Shown here piece by piece: positions 42,494 through 54,344 of a stretch of DNA of 64,000 bases (the first letter of the stretch is position 1; every line of letters starts with the position of its first letter). The position numbers were made by a program, and so were the translations under genes. The notes below the pieces were generated by a model. It was not told the origin of the DNA and made no database searches. It saw only the letters and a program-made list of their open reading frames with translations. Location: contig MCFE01000186.1 in NCBI GenBank assembly GCA_002104905.1, positions 62,001 through 126,000 on the forward strand, given 5' to 3'. This stretch comes from Basidiobolus meristosporus CBS 931.73 (lineage: Eukaryota > Basidiobolomycota > Basidiobolomycetes > Basidiobolales > Basidiobolaceae).

Positions 42494-45400
42494 ATCCATG
42501 CAGTCACCCGACACGGTTATATGAACACTTGATGGGAACGGCGACGACAGGGATGTTGGTGTACATATACATATACATATATTATTTTTGCTCGCTCTCT
42601 TACGAGAAGGAACTCCTGTCTTTTAATGTCTGCTCTTGCTCGGCACAAGTCCGACCACTGTTAATACACAAACCTGCTTGCTTTTGTCAACTGATCGAAC
42701 CCAATAAATCTCACTAGAATACCAACCCCATGCTCCCTCACGCCTGCACCGGCGCCAGCGAAACGCCCGCCCACCTCCCCCATCTGTCGGCCACATGAGG
42801 ATTGGGGGATTGCTAAGGCAAGACTGATATTCCGCTCGGAGGATCGTCATTGTTTCTGATTCTTGAACTGGCTGACCTCAGAACAATTAAACAAGTGTCA
42901 TCCAGGACAAACCGAGACATCATATCACTGCATTCATAGATCTACAGTGAGTTCCTAATTGAATCCTGCTCCATCGCGGAAACCATCAACAAATGGCCTA
43001 GAGGTATGGTCCAAGGGCTGATTCATTGTTTACTGGCGTCGAGTACAGCAATAGGAGGCGGGAGGCCGTTGATTGGCCGAGGGCCAGTGCGAAGCTCTTC
43101 AGTGCGAAATGGGGTTCCGATAGGTAAGTCATCCGGTCATGTTTGATGGATTGCTTCATCCAACTCACCAGGAAAGTCAGACATCCAATGAGTCATTTTT
43201 CGTAGCCGGGCATCGAGATCCCAGCGTCCTTGCTCGAAATCCCCCTCGAAGTTCTAGAAATCCCTCACGTCAGGATGTGGGCCAAATCCATCCTGCGCCG
43301 TACATACGCCAGACATTAGCCAAACGCCAGCCTACGGATTTGGATCGGGTTGTGACCCAACCTAAGTGCCCTGCTCCCTGTATCTCAGACATGCTACGCC
43401 CCTAACCAGAGTCGTGAAGCAGGTTGCTCCCAACCTGGTTGGTAAACCGTGTTGGTCGATCCACCACTCGAATGGCCCACAGTGACAAGGGGCACAAACC
43501 ATTGGATTTCCAGTGTGCATTCAATCAGAAACCTTGGATGTGTATTGGCGATCGGTGGAAGAGCCCCAGATGGTAATGAGTGAGATGTTGGAATCTCATC
43601 AACCCCGGTCGATGGGATTCCCGACACCCTCAGATACGATTCTCCGGAGAACACCGTTTTGGGGAATGGGGATGGCTGAGGATGGGTGATGGGTGATGGG
43701 TCAGGCGAAGGGCGCATCCTTGCCTTTTTAGGCCGGCATTAGAGGGTGGAGCATCGCCAGTGTAAATGGCTACTTCCCATGGAGACGTCGCTGCTTTGAG
43801 CCACCATCGACCCATATCTCACCAATCCTAACGAGTGCTCGTCTCTGTGAGGAGTATCTTCCCACACACCACCCTGAAATCACTAACAAACTAGTATTAG
43901 CACGAATCCAAGGAATTGGGAAAATGGTGGGAAAATCCTCCGAACCACCGCCAAGTCACCATGAAACCCAGTCATCCCCCTCTAGCTGACCAACAAACAC
44001 GGCTTGCCTATTCCCAAGTAATGCCAATAGGGGGTCATTGCCACTGGACTCGGCCCGCGGCCAGAAGTTGATATGACCGGAGAAGGCACCTCTCTGCGCG
44101 GTAAGCCATGGACCTGCAGTTCCAGCATGTCGACGTAATGGTAGGTAGCTCGACAGGCCTGCCTTCAATCGTCATGATCAGGATCTACGGCGCTACTAAG
44201 CAGGTTGAGTAGCTTAAGGGTAACTAAAGTGGGAGGGACACCAATTTGGATTGATTCCGTACCAAAAATGGACTCGCCCAGATTGCTGATTCCACGATGG
44301 CGAGGTTCGTCAGCCAATTCGCACCACCTCGCCCCTGGGTTGGTATCTAGATACCGATTCTGGCCAGGTTGCATCGATAACAACCCTTCCCTTATGGTCT
44401 GGACTAAGAAGGGTGAATCGCCATTTCTAGCGGGGAGAAATCCTTTGTATCCCGTTACATTACGCAGTATCATAACTCAGTCACGAGTGTCCAACCTCGG
44501 AGGTGGACGACAGTGTTGGGGCAAACATAGCCTTAAAAGACACTGATTTCTGGATATGTCGACCTCTTATCTCCGACTTGAGCGTAGTAGGTTGAGCTGA
44601 TTATTTGGTACATGCATTAGCAATCATCCATCGACCCTTTTAGGGATGCTCGAAGGTTATGTGTGCGGTCGACTCAGGGAGCCGGGGACCATGTGTTCAG
44701 CAGCCACGTTCAATTGGACAGCTTGGGCTCTGGGAGGCCAATACTGATAGTTACCCAGCCTAAATATAGACCCAGGCGAGGCCGCTCCGCTTGGTCTTGG
44801 CATTTGTCAACTCTTGTCGATGTGACTCTGGGTGCGCGGGATTGCATTCGCAACCGCCAACACCACCCCTCCAGCAGAGGGGCTTTTCGAGCTAGCTAGG
44901 ACTTCAATAGACGCGGTCCAAGTTGGCAATTATTCGACTGCCAGATTCGGAGGTGACACAATCTAGAAATCAAAGAGGCAGCACGCTTCATTGCCAACGT
45001 TGATGGCGAGCCCTAATTAAGCATCCTACTCTATCGGAGTTCGTAGAGAATTGCCAACTTTGGCCCGTAGCGAATGATCTATTTTGTAGGACAAGGTATT
45101 GCCGATTCCCTGAGCTCCTCCTCGGTAATGCTGATCACACCGTAGGCGGACATGTGTGCGATGGGTGATTTTCTTCATCCCCACTTATCTACAACTAATC
45201 TGCCACGCTGTGACCGGATTGCTATTTGGAACACTCAACACATGCACGCGTTGTTACATAAGAATGGCTCTGTGGAATCTATATTGCTGGATTATGTGTC
45301 GGACAGGCAGATGGTAGAGATCTTGTGTGGATACGGTTAAATCACTACCAATGATATGTCGGCCAGCCAGAGAATGCTGGCGTGGGCAGTGGCAAGTGGA

Positions 45401-45839
45401 GAGGCGCTGGTGCTATCAAGTCGTGGACGGGCAGCACTCATGCCTACGAAGCTTCGGCAGGAGGGTTGGCAGCGGTTCCCAGTGCGGTATCTGGAACCAT
45501 GCCCAGGCCGAGTCAACCTGCAGCACTACTGCAGACATTGCCATGTATATCTCGGCTCAAAGCTCTAGGTAAAGCTCGAAAGATGCATCGATAGGGATTC
45601 GATATGTCAGCAAAATGGACGGTCGTGGTATTGGACAAGGCATGCCAAATCGGGGGCGAATTATATTGTTTTGGGCGATAAGGTTCAACACATGCCTAGC
45701 AATCCAATGAGCTTGGAATGGCACAATTTCGAGAAATCGAGTACTGAAGAAATACCAATTCACGGATATGGCACTATGATGCCTATATTTAGACCCCACT
45801 CTATCAGGATCATTTCATAGATAAGCGCTTCCCTGGCAA
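42494..45839. other. Long intergenic region, no gene recognised
   Basis: Open frames of 60-113 codons occur on both strands and overlap heavily, but none has a domain, a conserved-looking motif or a convincing exon chain. A small tandem repeat of GATGGGT units lies near 43680-43700 and an (ATACAT)n tract near 42562. A long non-coding RNA or diverged gene cannot be excluded. Confidence 0.45.
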
Positions 45840-45847
45840 TATAAATA
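45840..45847 (+). promoter_or_regulatory. TATA box of second C2H2 gene
   Basis: TATAAATA lies 60 bp before the ATG at 45900, a layout like that of the paralogue at 41840. Confidence 0.7.
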
Positions 45848-45899
45848 GCTGGCTTCGCAGCGCGGACAAACTCAGGATTTTCAAACACACTTTAGTAAG

Positions 45900-46559
45900 A
45901 TGGCTACACATTCACCTCGTCTCTCTTTCATTCTTCAGTCAGAAGCTCCCTTTCCCAAGGAAGCGGCCTCTTCTAGGAGTGTTCGCCCTTACAATTGTTC
46001 CTTTTGTAGTAAATCATTTCGACGGAACGAGCACCTGGTCCGTCATGTTCGCACACACACCGGCGAAAAGCCCTATTCTTGCACCTATTCTGGGTGCGCA
46101 AAGCGGTTCTCAAGGTCGGACGAACTAGCCAGACATATCCGCACCCATCAAAAGCGCGAGGTCCAGAAATTTAGCCTCGTCTATTCTTACCCATGCATGA
46201 GCAACAATGGAAACGTGTGCCTATTTTCCAGCTTCTCTTCCCAAACCCTGTGCTCGCAGCAGTCGATTCCCGAGCAGCAAGAGAACCCAACCATAGGATC
46301 GCGTACCGACTTCATTGATAGCCTACGCCGGTACGAACCCTATCATGTTCTGTCCTCCAAATGGAGACCAATGAGGTCGAACCGTTCCGCCTGGGGCTCC
46401 GCCGCGAGTTCACTGCAATCGAGTCCTGTTGTTTCATCAGACTCGGAGTTCGAGGATGATGTCCATTCAGGCTACAGTTCCCGTGAATGCAGTGCTCAAC
46501 CAAGGAATGCTGAGCCCGAAAGCAACGCACACAAATTGTCGTTTATCCTAAATGACTAA
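45900..46559 (+). CDS. Two-finger C2H2 transcription factor, paralogue of 41840-42493
   Basis: This intronless gene encodes 219 aa. Fingers at residues 31-53 and 59-83 have the same layout as the upstream paralogue, with near-identical finger helices (Arg-Arg-Asn-Glu-His-Leu-Val-Arg-His, then Arg-Ser-Asp-Glu-Leu). The N-terminus carries Phe-Ile-Leu-Gln-Ser-Glu, and the last residues (Leu-Ser-Phe-Ile-Leu-Asn-Asp) echo it. The tail has a serine patch followed by an acidic segment (Ser-Asp-Ser-Glu-Phe-Glu-Asp-Asp). Outside the fingers and these short motifs the two proteins differ, so the duplication is not recent. The likely role is sequence-specific regulation through GC-rich sites; targets are unknown. 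Confidence 0.88.
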   Translation: MATHSPRLSFILQSEAPFPKEAASSRSVRPYNCSFCSKSFRRNEHLVRHVRTHTGEKPYSCTYSGCAKRFSRSDELARHIRTHQKREVQKFSLVYSYPCMSNNGNVCLFSSFSSQTLCSQQSIPEQQENPTIGSRTDFIDSLRRYEPYHVLSSKWRPMRSNRSAWGSAASSLQSSPVVSSDSEFEDDVHSGYSSRECSAQPRNAEPESNAHKLSFILND

Positions 46560-47640
46560 GATTCTCCGACATATATTTATCAATGTATCGCTTTGTAAAT
46601 ATCCTGAATACATGTATTATATAGACATAATAAACCAAAGATTGAATTAGAAAACCCCACGCACCGGTGGATGGATATGGAAAGGACTCGATCATGCGGT
46701 AAGATCCGTCCAAACGATGCATGGATGTGTTGCGAGCGTAGGCAATCGTGTACAGCACCGTGGGGCATGATTGCTCTGTTGACGCATGTCGAGAGGCTAC
46801 CAGCTCCGAGCTAGTCATCGAAGCGATTCCGTGATCCGGGTCCTCTCCTGCTATTGAAGGGTGAATACATGCGGTGGGCGATACGACGCTGTTAGCTGAG
46901 TTGCCTATCTACAGACAACCACCATCAGCTTGCCAATGGTGCTAGTTATCGTCATCTATTTACTGGTCTCGAGGCAGTATTTTCACGATGAGACCGCCAA
47001 ACATTCGTAAAGACGAGACCTCATTGAATTTTCATGCCAATCCGGACTGGCTGAGATCTCGGCATAATTGCAGATAGCAGTGATCTACCTGGTATCAATT
47101 AGTGGAAGCGCTCGCCGAGCCGGTCTGGATACTCGCCATTCGGGAATTGATTGGTAGCTATTTTCCTTCTGGTTGTATACTCGTTCCCTATTGTATTTTG
47201 GCAGGGCAGTGGGCAAAGGTTAGTCACGGGTATCTATAATTGGTTCCCAACAATCAAATCGTTATTGAAACCAGCCGGCTGAAGTGCGTGTACGTAAGCA
47301 CCACTCTTGACAATATCCCCACTACTCTTGTCGCTCTGCAGCATTGGTGAAGGTGTAGCATCTTGCCCATGCTATCAACGGATCATGTGAGGCATTTCTA
47401 GCCTTATTTGTCTATATGGCTACTGACGTGAAGGTGGTGCTGATTCTGGCCTTTTGGTTCCGAACGGTTTATTCCGGGATGGGGATTATGGGTCCGGCCG
47501 AGATGGGATTTATTAGGGGATATGTAACAATCAGACTATACAAGGATAGCTCATGTATATTCTACAGGTGATCGGTCTGTGATCTACATGTTTGGACATG
47601 ATCAGATATTTGGCTGTTGAGGACAGCTCATGAGTAATAT
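46560..47640. other. Intergenic region between convergent genes
   Basis: I see no gene. Short AT-rich tracts with AATAAA-like sequences (ACATAATAAACC near 46625) could serve the C2H2 gene's 3' end. The other open frames are short. Confidence 0.5.
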
Positions 47641-48552
47641 TTAGGAAGATTGTGAGTATACGTCCCACCACAGCCAATACAGGTCATCAAATGGTCCAGG
47701 CTCTTTGTCGCTCTGCAAGTGGACATCCCAAGGCTTTTCCAAAATATAGTGGATATTCTTGATTTCGTTGATATCCCACATTCTACTGTGGCAAAACTTC
47801 ATTGGCTTTAGTGCGTTGTAGACGTAGGACAGCGGGGCCCAGCGATGCTGGAAAACGTCATTCAGAAAGTCCTGGTCTGGAAACAGGTATTGATTGAGGT
47901 TTGGGATCTTTCGAAGCTTCGCCACCATCTTTGTAAATAGATCGGGTGAGGGTATCAGCACCATCAGGCCGGAGTTGAAGTAATCATTGCGATTGCACGT
48001 TTTCGGATCGATCGACCCTGAGTTTTCCAGAATGGTGTGAGCGCAGTTGGACGGCTTCCTTTGGGAGTGTTAGTATTGTTGGCTGGCTGCTACAGAAGAG
48101 CCGTAGGCTTACCAGTGCTTTGGGTAGTGCGAGAGCTCCAACGGATTGCATCGGCAAGCGTTTACAGCGGCCATCTGGTAATCGGAGCTGTCGACTGCAT
48201 CGAATAACTCGTCCATGTTCCTCAATACCAGCATATCTGCATCCAAGAAAGTTACCTTTTCGAATTCGCTAAGAGACCAAACTTGTAGTTTGGTCCAAGT
48301 GTCGGAGTACCGCTCCCATAGGTAGTTGACCTTTTGGCCTGGGTTTGGATTGATAAACTCTACTTCACGTGTTATGCATCCTTCCCGAGACAACGTGCCC
48401 AAGCATTTGGGTGAGACGGTGGATGTATGGATCACAACTAATGGGTACATGGTATTGACCATTCGAAGGGAGCGTGCTAATACTCTGACACCATCCAGAA
48501 ACTCATCACGGGTAAGAAGGGTTACCCAGGCGTAAGAAGTGGAAAAAAGCAT
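47641..48552 (-). CDS. GT8 family glycosyltransferase (glycogenin/galactinol synthase-like)
   Basis: Two exons are proposed: 48552-48113 and 48058-47641, with a 54-bp GT-AG intron (48059-48112) that splits a Trp codon. The product has 285 aa. Residues 8-30 form the first beta-alpha unit (Trp-Val-Thr-Leu-Leu), and the nucleotide-sugar and Mn-binding DxD is Asp104-Ala-Asp106. The second metal-binding motif near the C-terminus reads His-Tyr-Ile-Leu-Glu-Lys-Pro-Trp. GT8 enzymes transfer sugar from UDP-sugars to polysaccharide, lipid or inositol acceptors. There is no signal peptide, so it is likely cytosolic. The acceptor cannot be told from sequence. A TTTAAAAA box (minus strand, near 48605) lies about 50 bp upstream of the ATG. 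Confidence 0.9.
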
Positions 48553-49730
48553 GGTTTGGCTGAAGAGCTGATCCTGACCATTCTGCCATCGGCTTGGCTG
48601 TCTTTTTAAAGAACAATACCATCCTATAGCCTAGCTGAAATACCAACCGAATAATGTTGAAGCGAGTGATGTGTCTTAATCGATAGGCTCTGGGCGTCCG
48701 GATCATATCAGTAGCTAATAAACATACAATTAATATAAAGGGCTAACGGGGTATGTGGTGGGATCAGAGAGAAGCCAATTCAATCGCATGAATCTCACAA
48801 ACAGATGGACTTTGACTGGTCCGCAAATGGGACAGCAGATTGTAGAGATTGTAATATTGATTGAGGTGTTGATTATGCATTTCCAAGGGCTTCGAGCCAT
48901 TCAAATAAGTCTGCAGGTGCGAGAACACTTGGCCCTATTCAAGGTTCCGCATATACCAACAGCCGCCCCTATGCCCGGTTATTGGCTATGTGTAACAAAA
49001 CGAGACATTTGTTTAAGAGTCTGTTTCTCTGTTGTGCCCGTATGCAAATAGTACTGCACTTTGTCACAACTAGCTTGATCATTGCATAAACCAGGGGAAG
49101 TGACCAGGATTTGATCGGATTTCTGCCTAATAGGCAATCAACTTGAGGTTCCATTATTATTTGGGATGCACTATATTCGGTCTTCTTTACACACAAGAGT
49201 CCATCCCGTCTAGGATACAAAACGAGGCGGGTCTCAAACCACATTGAGATCCCTTAAAACCCAGTTAACCGTCTCATAAATCTGAGTTTTCTTATTAAAC
49301 ATCCCCTGATTCCAGAACATCCCACTATAGATATCAATGATAGCAAACTGGCGTTTTTTGGCTATGTAAAGAGCTATCTCGCATCTTGATGGCAGCTCTT
49401 CATGGGTGATCCTTCACATGTCTCAGCTCTGGTCAACAGGTGTATTTCATTTATTGCGATGAGCTTTCGCTCACGTGAGTGGCTTCGTCGATTGGCTCTC
49501 TTATCGGGATCAGGAATGGACTCAGCTGTTAAAGGAAGTCGACCATTCATTCCTGTATTGTCATTTACTTGTCATTAATCTCCATGGAGTTTCAAGTCAG
49601 CCTTTCTGTGATTGTAGGATACATTTACACCACCACACTACTTGAAATATACCGCATGAAAAAGGATGATCTACACTTTCTTAATTCCTTTACTTATAAA
49701 TTTATTGCAAATTTACAAACTCACTAGATA
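48553..49730. other. Intergenic region
   Basis: This holds the putative promoter of the GT8 gene and the 3' flank of the repeat protein. Open frames at 48755-49051 (plus) and 49244-48969 (minus) have no recognisable features. Confidence 0.5.
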
Positions 49731-52700
49731 TTAGATGGCCCGGGAATCGTTACGTAAATGGCTTCTGGGCTCAGGAATACTTGCAGGTGCGATGTTGAAA
49801 TCTTCCCGAGCTCCGGCGTTTTCGAAACCGTGATTCATTTGCTCGTGATGTATTTTGTTCTTTAGACTGATGTTCTGCTCTCCGTTATCTGCGTAAAGAC
49901 CGTCCTCAACGTCAGGGAAAGAGCCAGGCATTTTCTGCGTATCGTGTTGCTGAGGTTTGCTCTTCTTGGCACTCCTTAGACTGTTGTCAAGGAAATTCCC
50001 ACTAGGGACCAAAGTAGGCTGACGGGCATCGTTTTCGGCTTCGACATCAGCGATGTGTTGTGCCTCAACACTTGGCATATGATCGTTGTGTAGATTGCCG
50101 GTATTTGGAAGATTTGCTAAGGGATGACTTCCAGTAACATGAGTCCTAAGGCCTTCTTGTGAGAGACCGTCATTACCGGGTGTGTAGTTTGAGCTGAAGG
50201 GATTGTTAGATCCGCTGGATGATTGATGAGTACTTTGAGGAACAATAAATGCGGAAGCTTCGTGACTTGGGTGGTCGGGAAGTTCATATGTGAATGAATC
50301 CCTGGCAATTGCATCATTGGAGAAATCGGAATCATTACTCTGAAGTGCTCTGGGCTTTTCATCCAAGTTACTGAACTTGTCGTGGGTTAAAGGGTTCGCA
50401 GTTCGTTGGCTGCCTTCAAATAAAGGTACTGCGCCAACAGTCGAGAGCTGCTCTCCACTGTGTGGAGCATCAACACCAGATATGAATTGGTTGTCCTTCA
50501 ATGGTGTGTTATCAGGCGTACCGTGAATTTCTTCCATTAAGGGTGCCGCACCAACCGCTGTGTACTCATTGCTTCGTGGTGTGTTATCAGTCTCACCTTG
50601 AAGACCACTCAGAAATAATGGCGTTGCGCCAACTGTGGAGGTCATATTTCCGCTGGGTGGAATTTGACTATTAGCGGAGAATTGGCTCCCGTTAGGTGAT
50701 GTGCTATCAGCCATGTCCCGAATACCGCCCATATGTAGAGGTGTCACATCGGCATCTGTGCTGTCATTTCGTGGTACACCAGCAAAAGTGTTTGCATTTT
50801 GTGTGTTACCTTCGAATACAGGTGTTTCACCGAAAGTAAGGGATTGATTTTCACCGCTTGGTTCACCTGATACTTGCCCCGGAGCAACACCAAACAATGG
50901 TACCGCGCCAGTAGCAAGCTGGTGCTTGTCATTTCGAGGTAAATCACCAGATACACCTTGAAGGCCATCCTCAGATGCTGGTACTATATCATCATTATGG
51001 TACCGGCTTTCACTGAATGGATCATGGTTAATACCTGTGACTTGATTGCCACCGAATTGTGTAATATCTGGTGTATCCCTAATGCCGCCAGTATGTAAAG
51101 GTGCCGCACCAATTGCTGAGTATTGATTGTCATTTCGTGACAGGTCATCAGCCACACCGCGAAGGCCATCTTCGGATGCTGGTTCTGTACCATCCGTATG
51201 GTACTGACTCCCACCGAGTGGAGCATTGCTAACACCTGAGGCTTGGCTACCACTAAATTGTGTGTTCTCTGGTATACCCCTAATGCCGTCAGCATACAAA
51301 GGTACTGCACCAATGGCTGAGTGTTGATTGTCATTTCTTGGTAAATCACCAGCCACACCACGAAGGCCATCTTCAGACGCTGGTACAACATCATCATTAT
51401 GGTACCGGCTTCCACTGAATGGGTCATTGTTAATACCTGAGGCTTGATGACCGCCAAGCTGTGTATTGTCTGGTGTACTCCTAATGTCACCAATAGTTGT
51501 ATTCTGATTGGCATTTTTTGGTGCACCATCGTGAGTATTTCTGAGGCCGCCTTCGAACGGAGGCGCAATACCAACAGCTACGTGCCTATTGCCAGCTACA
51601 TTATGCAGACCACCCTCATACATAGGTGCCACACCTACAAATCGCTGATTGCCAACTGCCTGGTCAGCAAAGTTTTCATCGGCCGGAGCGGGGCCAACAG
51701 GATTTGCATCACGGCCAAGTTGCGAATCACCAGGCAACTCTTGATCCAGTCTTCCTGACCCTTCAAGAGAATTCAGGCCTGCATAGGCGCCTGGAACAGC
51801 GTTGAAGCTGGTGGTGTGCTGATTTGAGGGTTCAGTTGATTGTGGGAAATTTGCAGATTCCACCGGTGCGTTTTTGTCACGATGTTGGTGATTTAGTGCA
51901 TTTATGCCTTCGCCTAACACAACGCCGGTAGCAATGCCCGCACCAGACTTCAATCCACGGTTTGCTTGATCGGGATTGCGAAGAGTATCGGCATTGTTAG
52001 CGTTTAGCGATTGCGGTTCAGTTCTGGCATTCGGTTGTTGATGTTGCTGAATAGTAGACTCATATGACCCACCAGTAACTGTTTCAGGCGCAGCTCTGGT
52101 CGGCATATTATTACCGTACTGTGCATTTTCCGAAGTCTCGCGGGCTATGCTCTCCGAAGGATTCGCGGTACTTGGGCTTTGGCTATCGTTGAAGGTCACA
52201 TGGTTTTGAGAAGAATCGATGGGCCCATCTCCCACATGTTGATGAAGGTTTCGGCGTAGCTTTTGGCTCAATGTAGAGCCAGTTGAGGATGCCGATTCCG
52301 TACGCTCCAATGGACCAGGGCGGGGGGTGGATTCACCATCATTTTCGGCTGCTGGCACGGTGGAGGGCAGATGCTTTGTGGGCACATGATGCTCATTGGG
52401 ATCGATGGCATTGTTGTTAGATGTGGTGCTGGGGACGCTTGAGGTAGTTTGAGGCTGGTTGTAGGAATTAGGCCTATTCTCCAAATCATCACCGCGGATA
52501 TTCCTTGCAGGACTATCATTGCTATCTAGATTCCTCCCTAGATTGGCCGCAGTATCTGGAGTACCTTTATAGCTTTCTTGCATTGGAGCCCTAGATGGCT
52601 CTTCGTTAAGATCGGGTCTTGGCTCAGGTACAGGTACTCTATCAATGTCGGAGCCGTTCCTACGTGCTGATTGAATTGAATCAGTATTTCGAAGGTCTGG

Positions 52701-52919
52701 TTTAGCAGAGTTATCTAGGCTCCCTTCGCCTCTTGAGTGGTGTGGATTCCTGTCTTGGACATCGTGGCTAGTGTGGCTCAAAGTATCATTGGTATCATTT
52801 TGGTCGGTAGCAGCGCCGGTGTACTGCTTTATGGTCTCCTTCAATGCGGTGAGATGTGGATGCTTATACTCCTCACTACTGATGGAGGTCACTTTGCTGC
52901 TTTTGATATTATTGGACAT
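49731..52919 (-). CDS. Large hydrophilic protein with 67-aa tandem repeats, unrecognised
   Basis: One uninterrupted frame encodes 1062 aa, rich in Asn, Ser, Gly, Asp, Pro and Gln. The N-terminal 40 residues hold the only likely helix (Leu-Thr-Ala-Leu-Lys-Glu-Thr-Ile). A Gly/Ala-rich, mildly hydrophobic segment lies about a third of the way in (Gly-Ala-Gly-Ile-Ala-Thr-Gly-Val-Val). The centre has three tandem units of exactly 67 aa (201 bp; matching starts at 50999, 51200 and 51401). Flanking these are shorter units of the form Gly-Ala-x-Pro-Leu...Gly-Gly-Ile-Arg...Asp-Asn-Thr. It is probably intrinsically disordered, and I assign no function. No signal peptide or membrane span is evident. A TATA-like CTATATAAAC (minus, about 53010-53020) lies some 95 bp upstream of the ATG. 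Confidence 0.75.
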   Translation of the reverse strand: MSNNIKSSKVTSISSEEYKHPHLTALKETIKQYTGAATDQNDTNDTLSHTSHDVQDRNPHHSRGEGSLDNSAKPDLRNTDSIQSARRNGSDIDRVPVPEPRPDLNEEPSRAPMQESYKGTPDTAANLGRNLDSNDSPARNIRGDDLENRPNSYNQPQTTSSVPSTTSNNNAIDPNEHHVPTKHLPSTVPAAENDGESTPRPGPLERTESASSTGSTLSQKLRRNLHQHVGDGPIDSSQNHVTFNDSQSPSTANPSESIARETSENAQYGNNMPTRAAPETVTGGSYESTIQQHQQPNARTEPQSLNANNADTLRNPDQANRGLKSGAGIATGVVLGEGINALNHQHRDKNAPVESANFPQSTEPSNQHTTSFNAVPGAYAGLNSLEGSGRLDQELPGDSQLGRDANPVGPAPADENFADQAVGNQRFVGVAPMYEGGLHNVAGNRHVAVGIAPPFEGGLRNTHDGAPKNANQNTTIGDIRSTPDNTQLGGHQASGINNDPFSGSRYHNDDVVPASEDGLRGVAGDLPRNDNQHSAIGAVPLYADGIRGIPENTQFSGSQASGVSNAPLGGSQYHTDGTEPASEDGLRGVADDLSRNDNQYSAIGAAPLHTGGIRDTPDITQFGGNQVTGINHDPFSESRYHNDDIVPASEDGLQGVSGDLPRNDKHQLATGAVPLFGVAPGQVSGEPSGENQSLTFGETPVFEGNTQNANTFAGVPRNDSTDADVTPLHMGGIRDMADSTSPNGSQFSANSQIPPSGNMTSTVGATPLFLSGLQGETDNTPRSNEYTAVGAAPLMEEIHGTPDNTPLKDNQFISGVDAPHSGEQLSTVGAVPLFEGSQRTANPLTHDKFSNLDEKPRALQSNDSDFSNDAIARDSFTYELPDHPSHEASAFIVPQSTHQSSSGSNNPFSSNYTPGNDGLSQEGLRTHVTGSHPLANLPNTGNLHNDHMPSVEAQHIADVEAENDARQPTLVPSGNFLDNSLRSAKKSKPQQHDTQKMPGSFPDVEDGLYADNGEQNISLKNKIHHEQMNHGFENAGAREDFNIAPASIPEPRSHLRNDSRAI
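50900..51480 (-). repeat. 201-bp tandem repeats inside the large ORF
   Basis: Three units share the markers GGTAC(C/T)G(G/A)CT at 50999, 51200 and 51401, a spacing of exactly 201 bp. Unit identity is high but not perfect. The reading frame is kept throughout, which supports selection on the protein. Confidence 0.85.
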
Positions 52920-54340
52920 CTTTCACAGTAATAAACAGGGCGAGATACCAGAAAGTCAGTGCTAAATATACAACGTTATTGATGAAGTTGCCGGGTGTAA
53001 GTATGCTGTTTATATAGAGCTATCGGAGAATCCATCCTACCGAAACCCAACTTCTATGAGCTGGCATGGAATTAGTATTGGGATTTTTGGGCCATCTGTT
53101 GCGTGCATGTAGTAATGAAACATTAGCGGTCTACTCGTCACCAGGCCTATATGCGGAATTTTAGCGACATCTCAGCTAGGCATTCCCTCATCGTGACGTT
53201 TTCGGAACTCAGCAGTAATCTGTAAGCAGGCCATTTGTTTATTTTCAGACACATTCACGTAACTCAATTGAACCTGTAGAGTCACATGAATTAATTTATT
53301 CTGACATGGCTGATCGATTTCATAATGCCTATGTGAGAGATGCCTTATTTTGTCCTGAGGATGACATACTCCGATGTCCAGTCACCCCAAGCACCTGGAT
53401 GGCCCTTCGTGGCAATCTCCCTGGAGCACTTTTAAGCATCCCACCTCCGCTTAGTTTAGAATAGCTGATTAATGTAGACGAATCATAGGGCAGTCTTGAT
53501 CCGTGCCGGAGCGTTTGCATGATGAATCAACTGGTTGTCAAGGCAAATTCCTAGGCTATCGCCAAATGTACAGTATAAAGGGTCATGTGATCCAAGATGG
53601 ATTGGATTGGTGCCAAATTGGCAACGTAATGGCTATACGGATCGTGGAAACTCCAACAGCGAAGAGATAGATGTATCATCGCTATGATTGAAATTGTCTT
53701 GGACTAGTTGTATCGTTACACGCACCGCCTCCACGATCAACTACGATTGATTTTAAAGAATGACCTCAGCTTGATGGATTAGTGCTAAATCACATGATAT
53801 TTATACCATGTTCACTTTCATTACAGATGCAACATTCTGAGATATTGGCCCAAGTGGAGAACATCCGGTTTGAAGCACAGGGTTCACCCCAGCCTGGCTG
53901 ATGCTTGTTGGATTTTGTGGTGATTCACTCTGCTGTAAGCCTCAAATGTTGGAGCTCAGTATTCCTTGGCCCAACAAACTCGGCGCATACAATCGAGAAT
54001 TGGAACTCGATACCACCCCCTTTTAAGCTATTTCTCTTCAGTCGCAAGGATAACAATTACTTTCCAAACCCGAAGCATACATGCTTAATGAATTTCTTCC
54101 TATTGTAAGTCCAACAAATAGTTCGAAGCCTTCATAGCTCCAGCCATATCAACGTGTGCTCACTTACCAACATTCGATGTCAATTACTAACGATAGGAAG
54201 CATTGGGTCTAACCACTCCTGTGTTGCGGTAACACTTTTTGAAGGCTATCCTGCCATATATAATTGGTGAAAATGGCGATAGGAGTATTTATAAGGGGTG
54301 GTTTTTACTTTGTGATTAACCGAGTGTACCATCAGAAAAA
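52920..54340. other. Intergenic region
   Basis: The 5' part holds the promoter of the repeat protein, with a TATA-like box near 53010-53020. I see no gene in the rest. Frames at 53520-53329 and 53905-54108 are short and featureless. Confidence 0.5.
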
Positions 54341-54344
54341 GATA

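Noticed and set aside
43670-43700. Short GATGGGT tandem tract as a possible CRISPR-like or telomeric repeat
   Set aside because: There are only a few short units without spacers. It is an ordinary microsatellite.
44165-44546. Overlapping frames of 113 aa (+) and 102 aa (-)
   Set aside because: They overlap each other with no domain, no neighbouring exons and no promoter signal, so at most one could be real and neither is supported.
45327-45594. Open in all three plus frames for about 190 bp
   Set aside because: The frames are short and lack motifs. A GC-balanced stretch without TAA/TAG/TGA can arise by chance, and no exon chain extends it.
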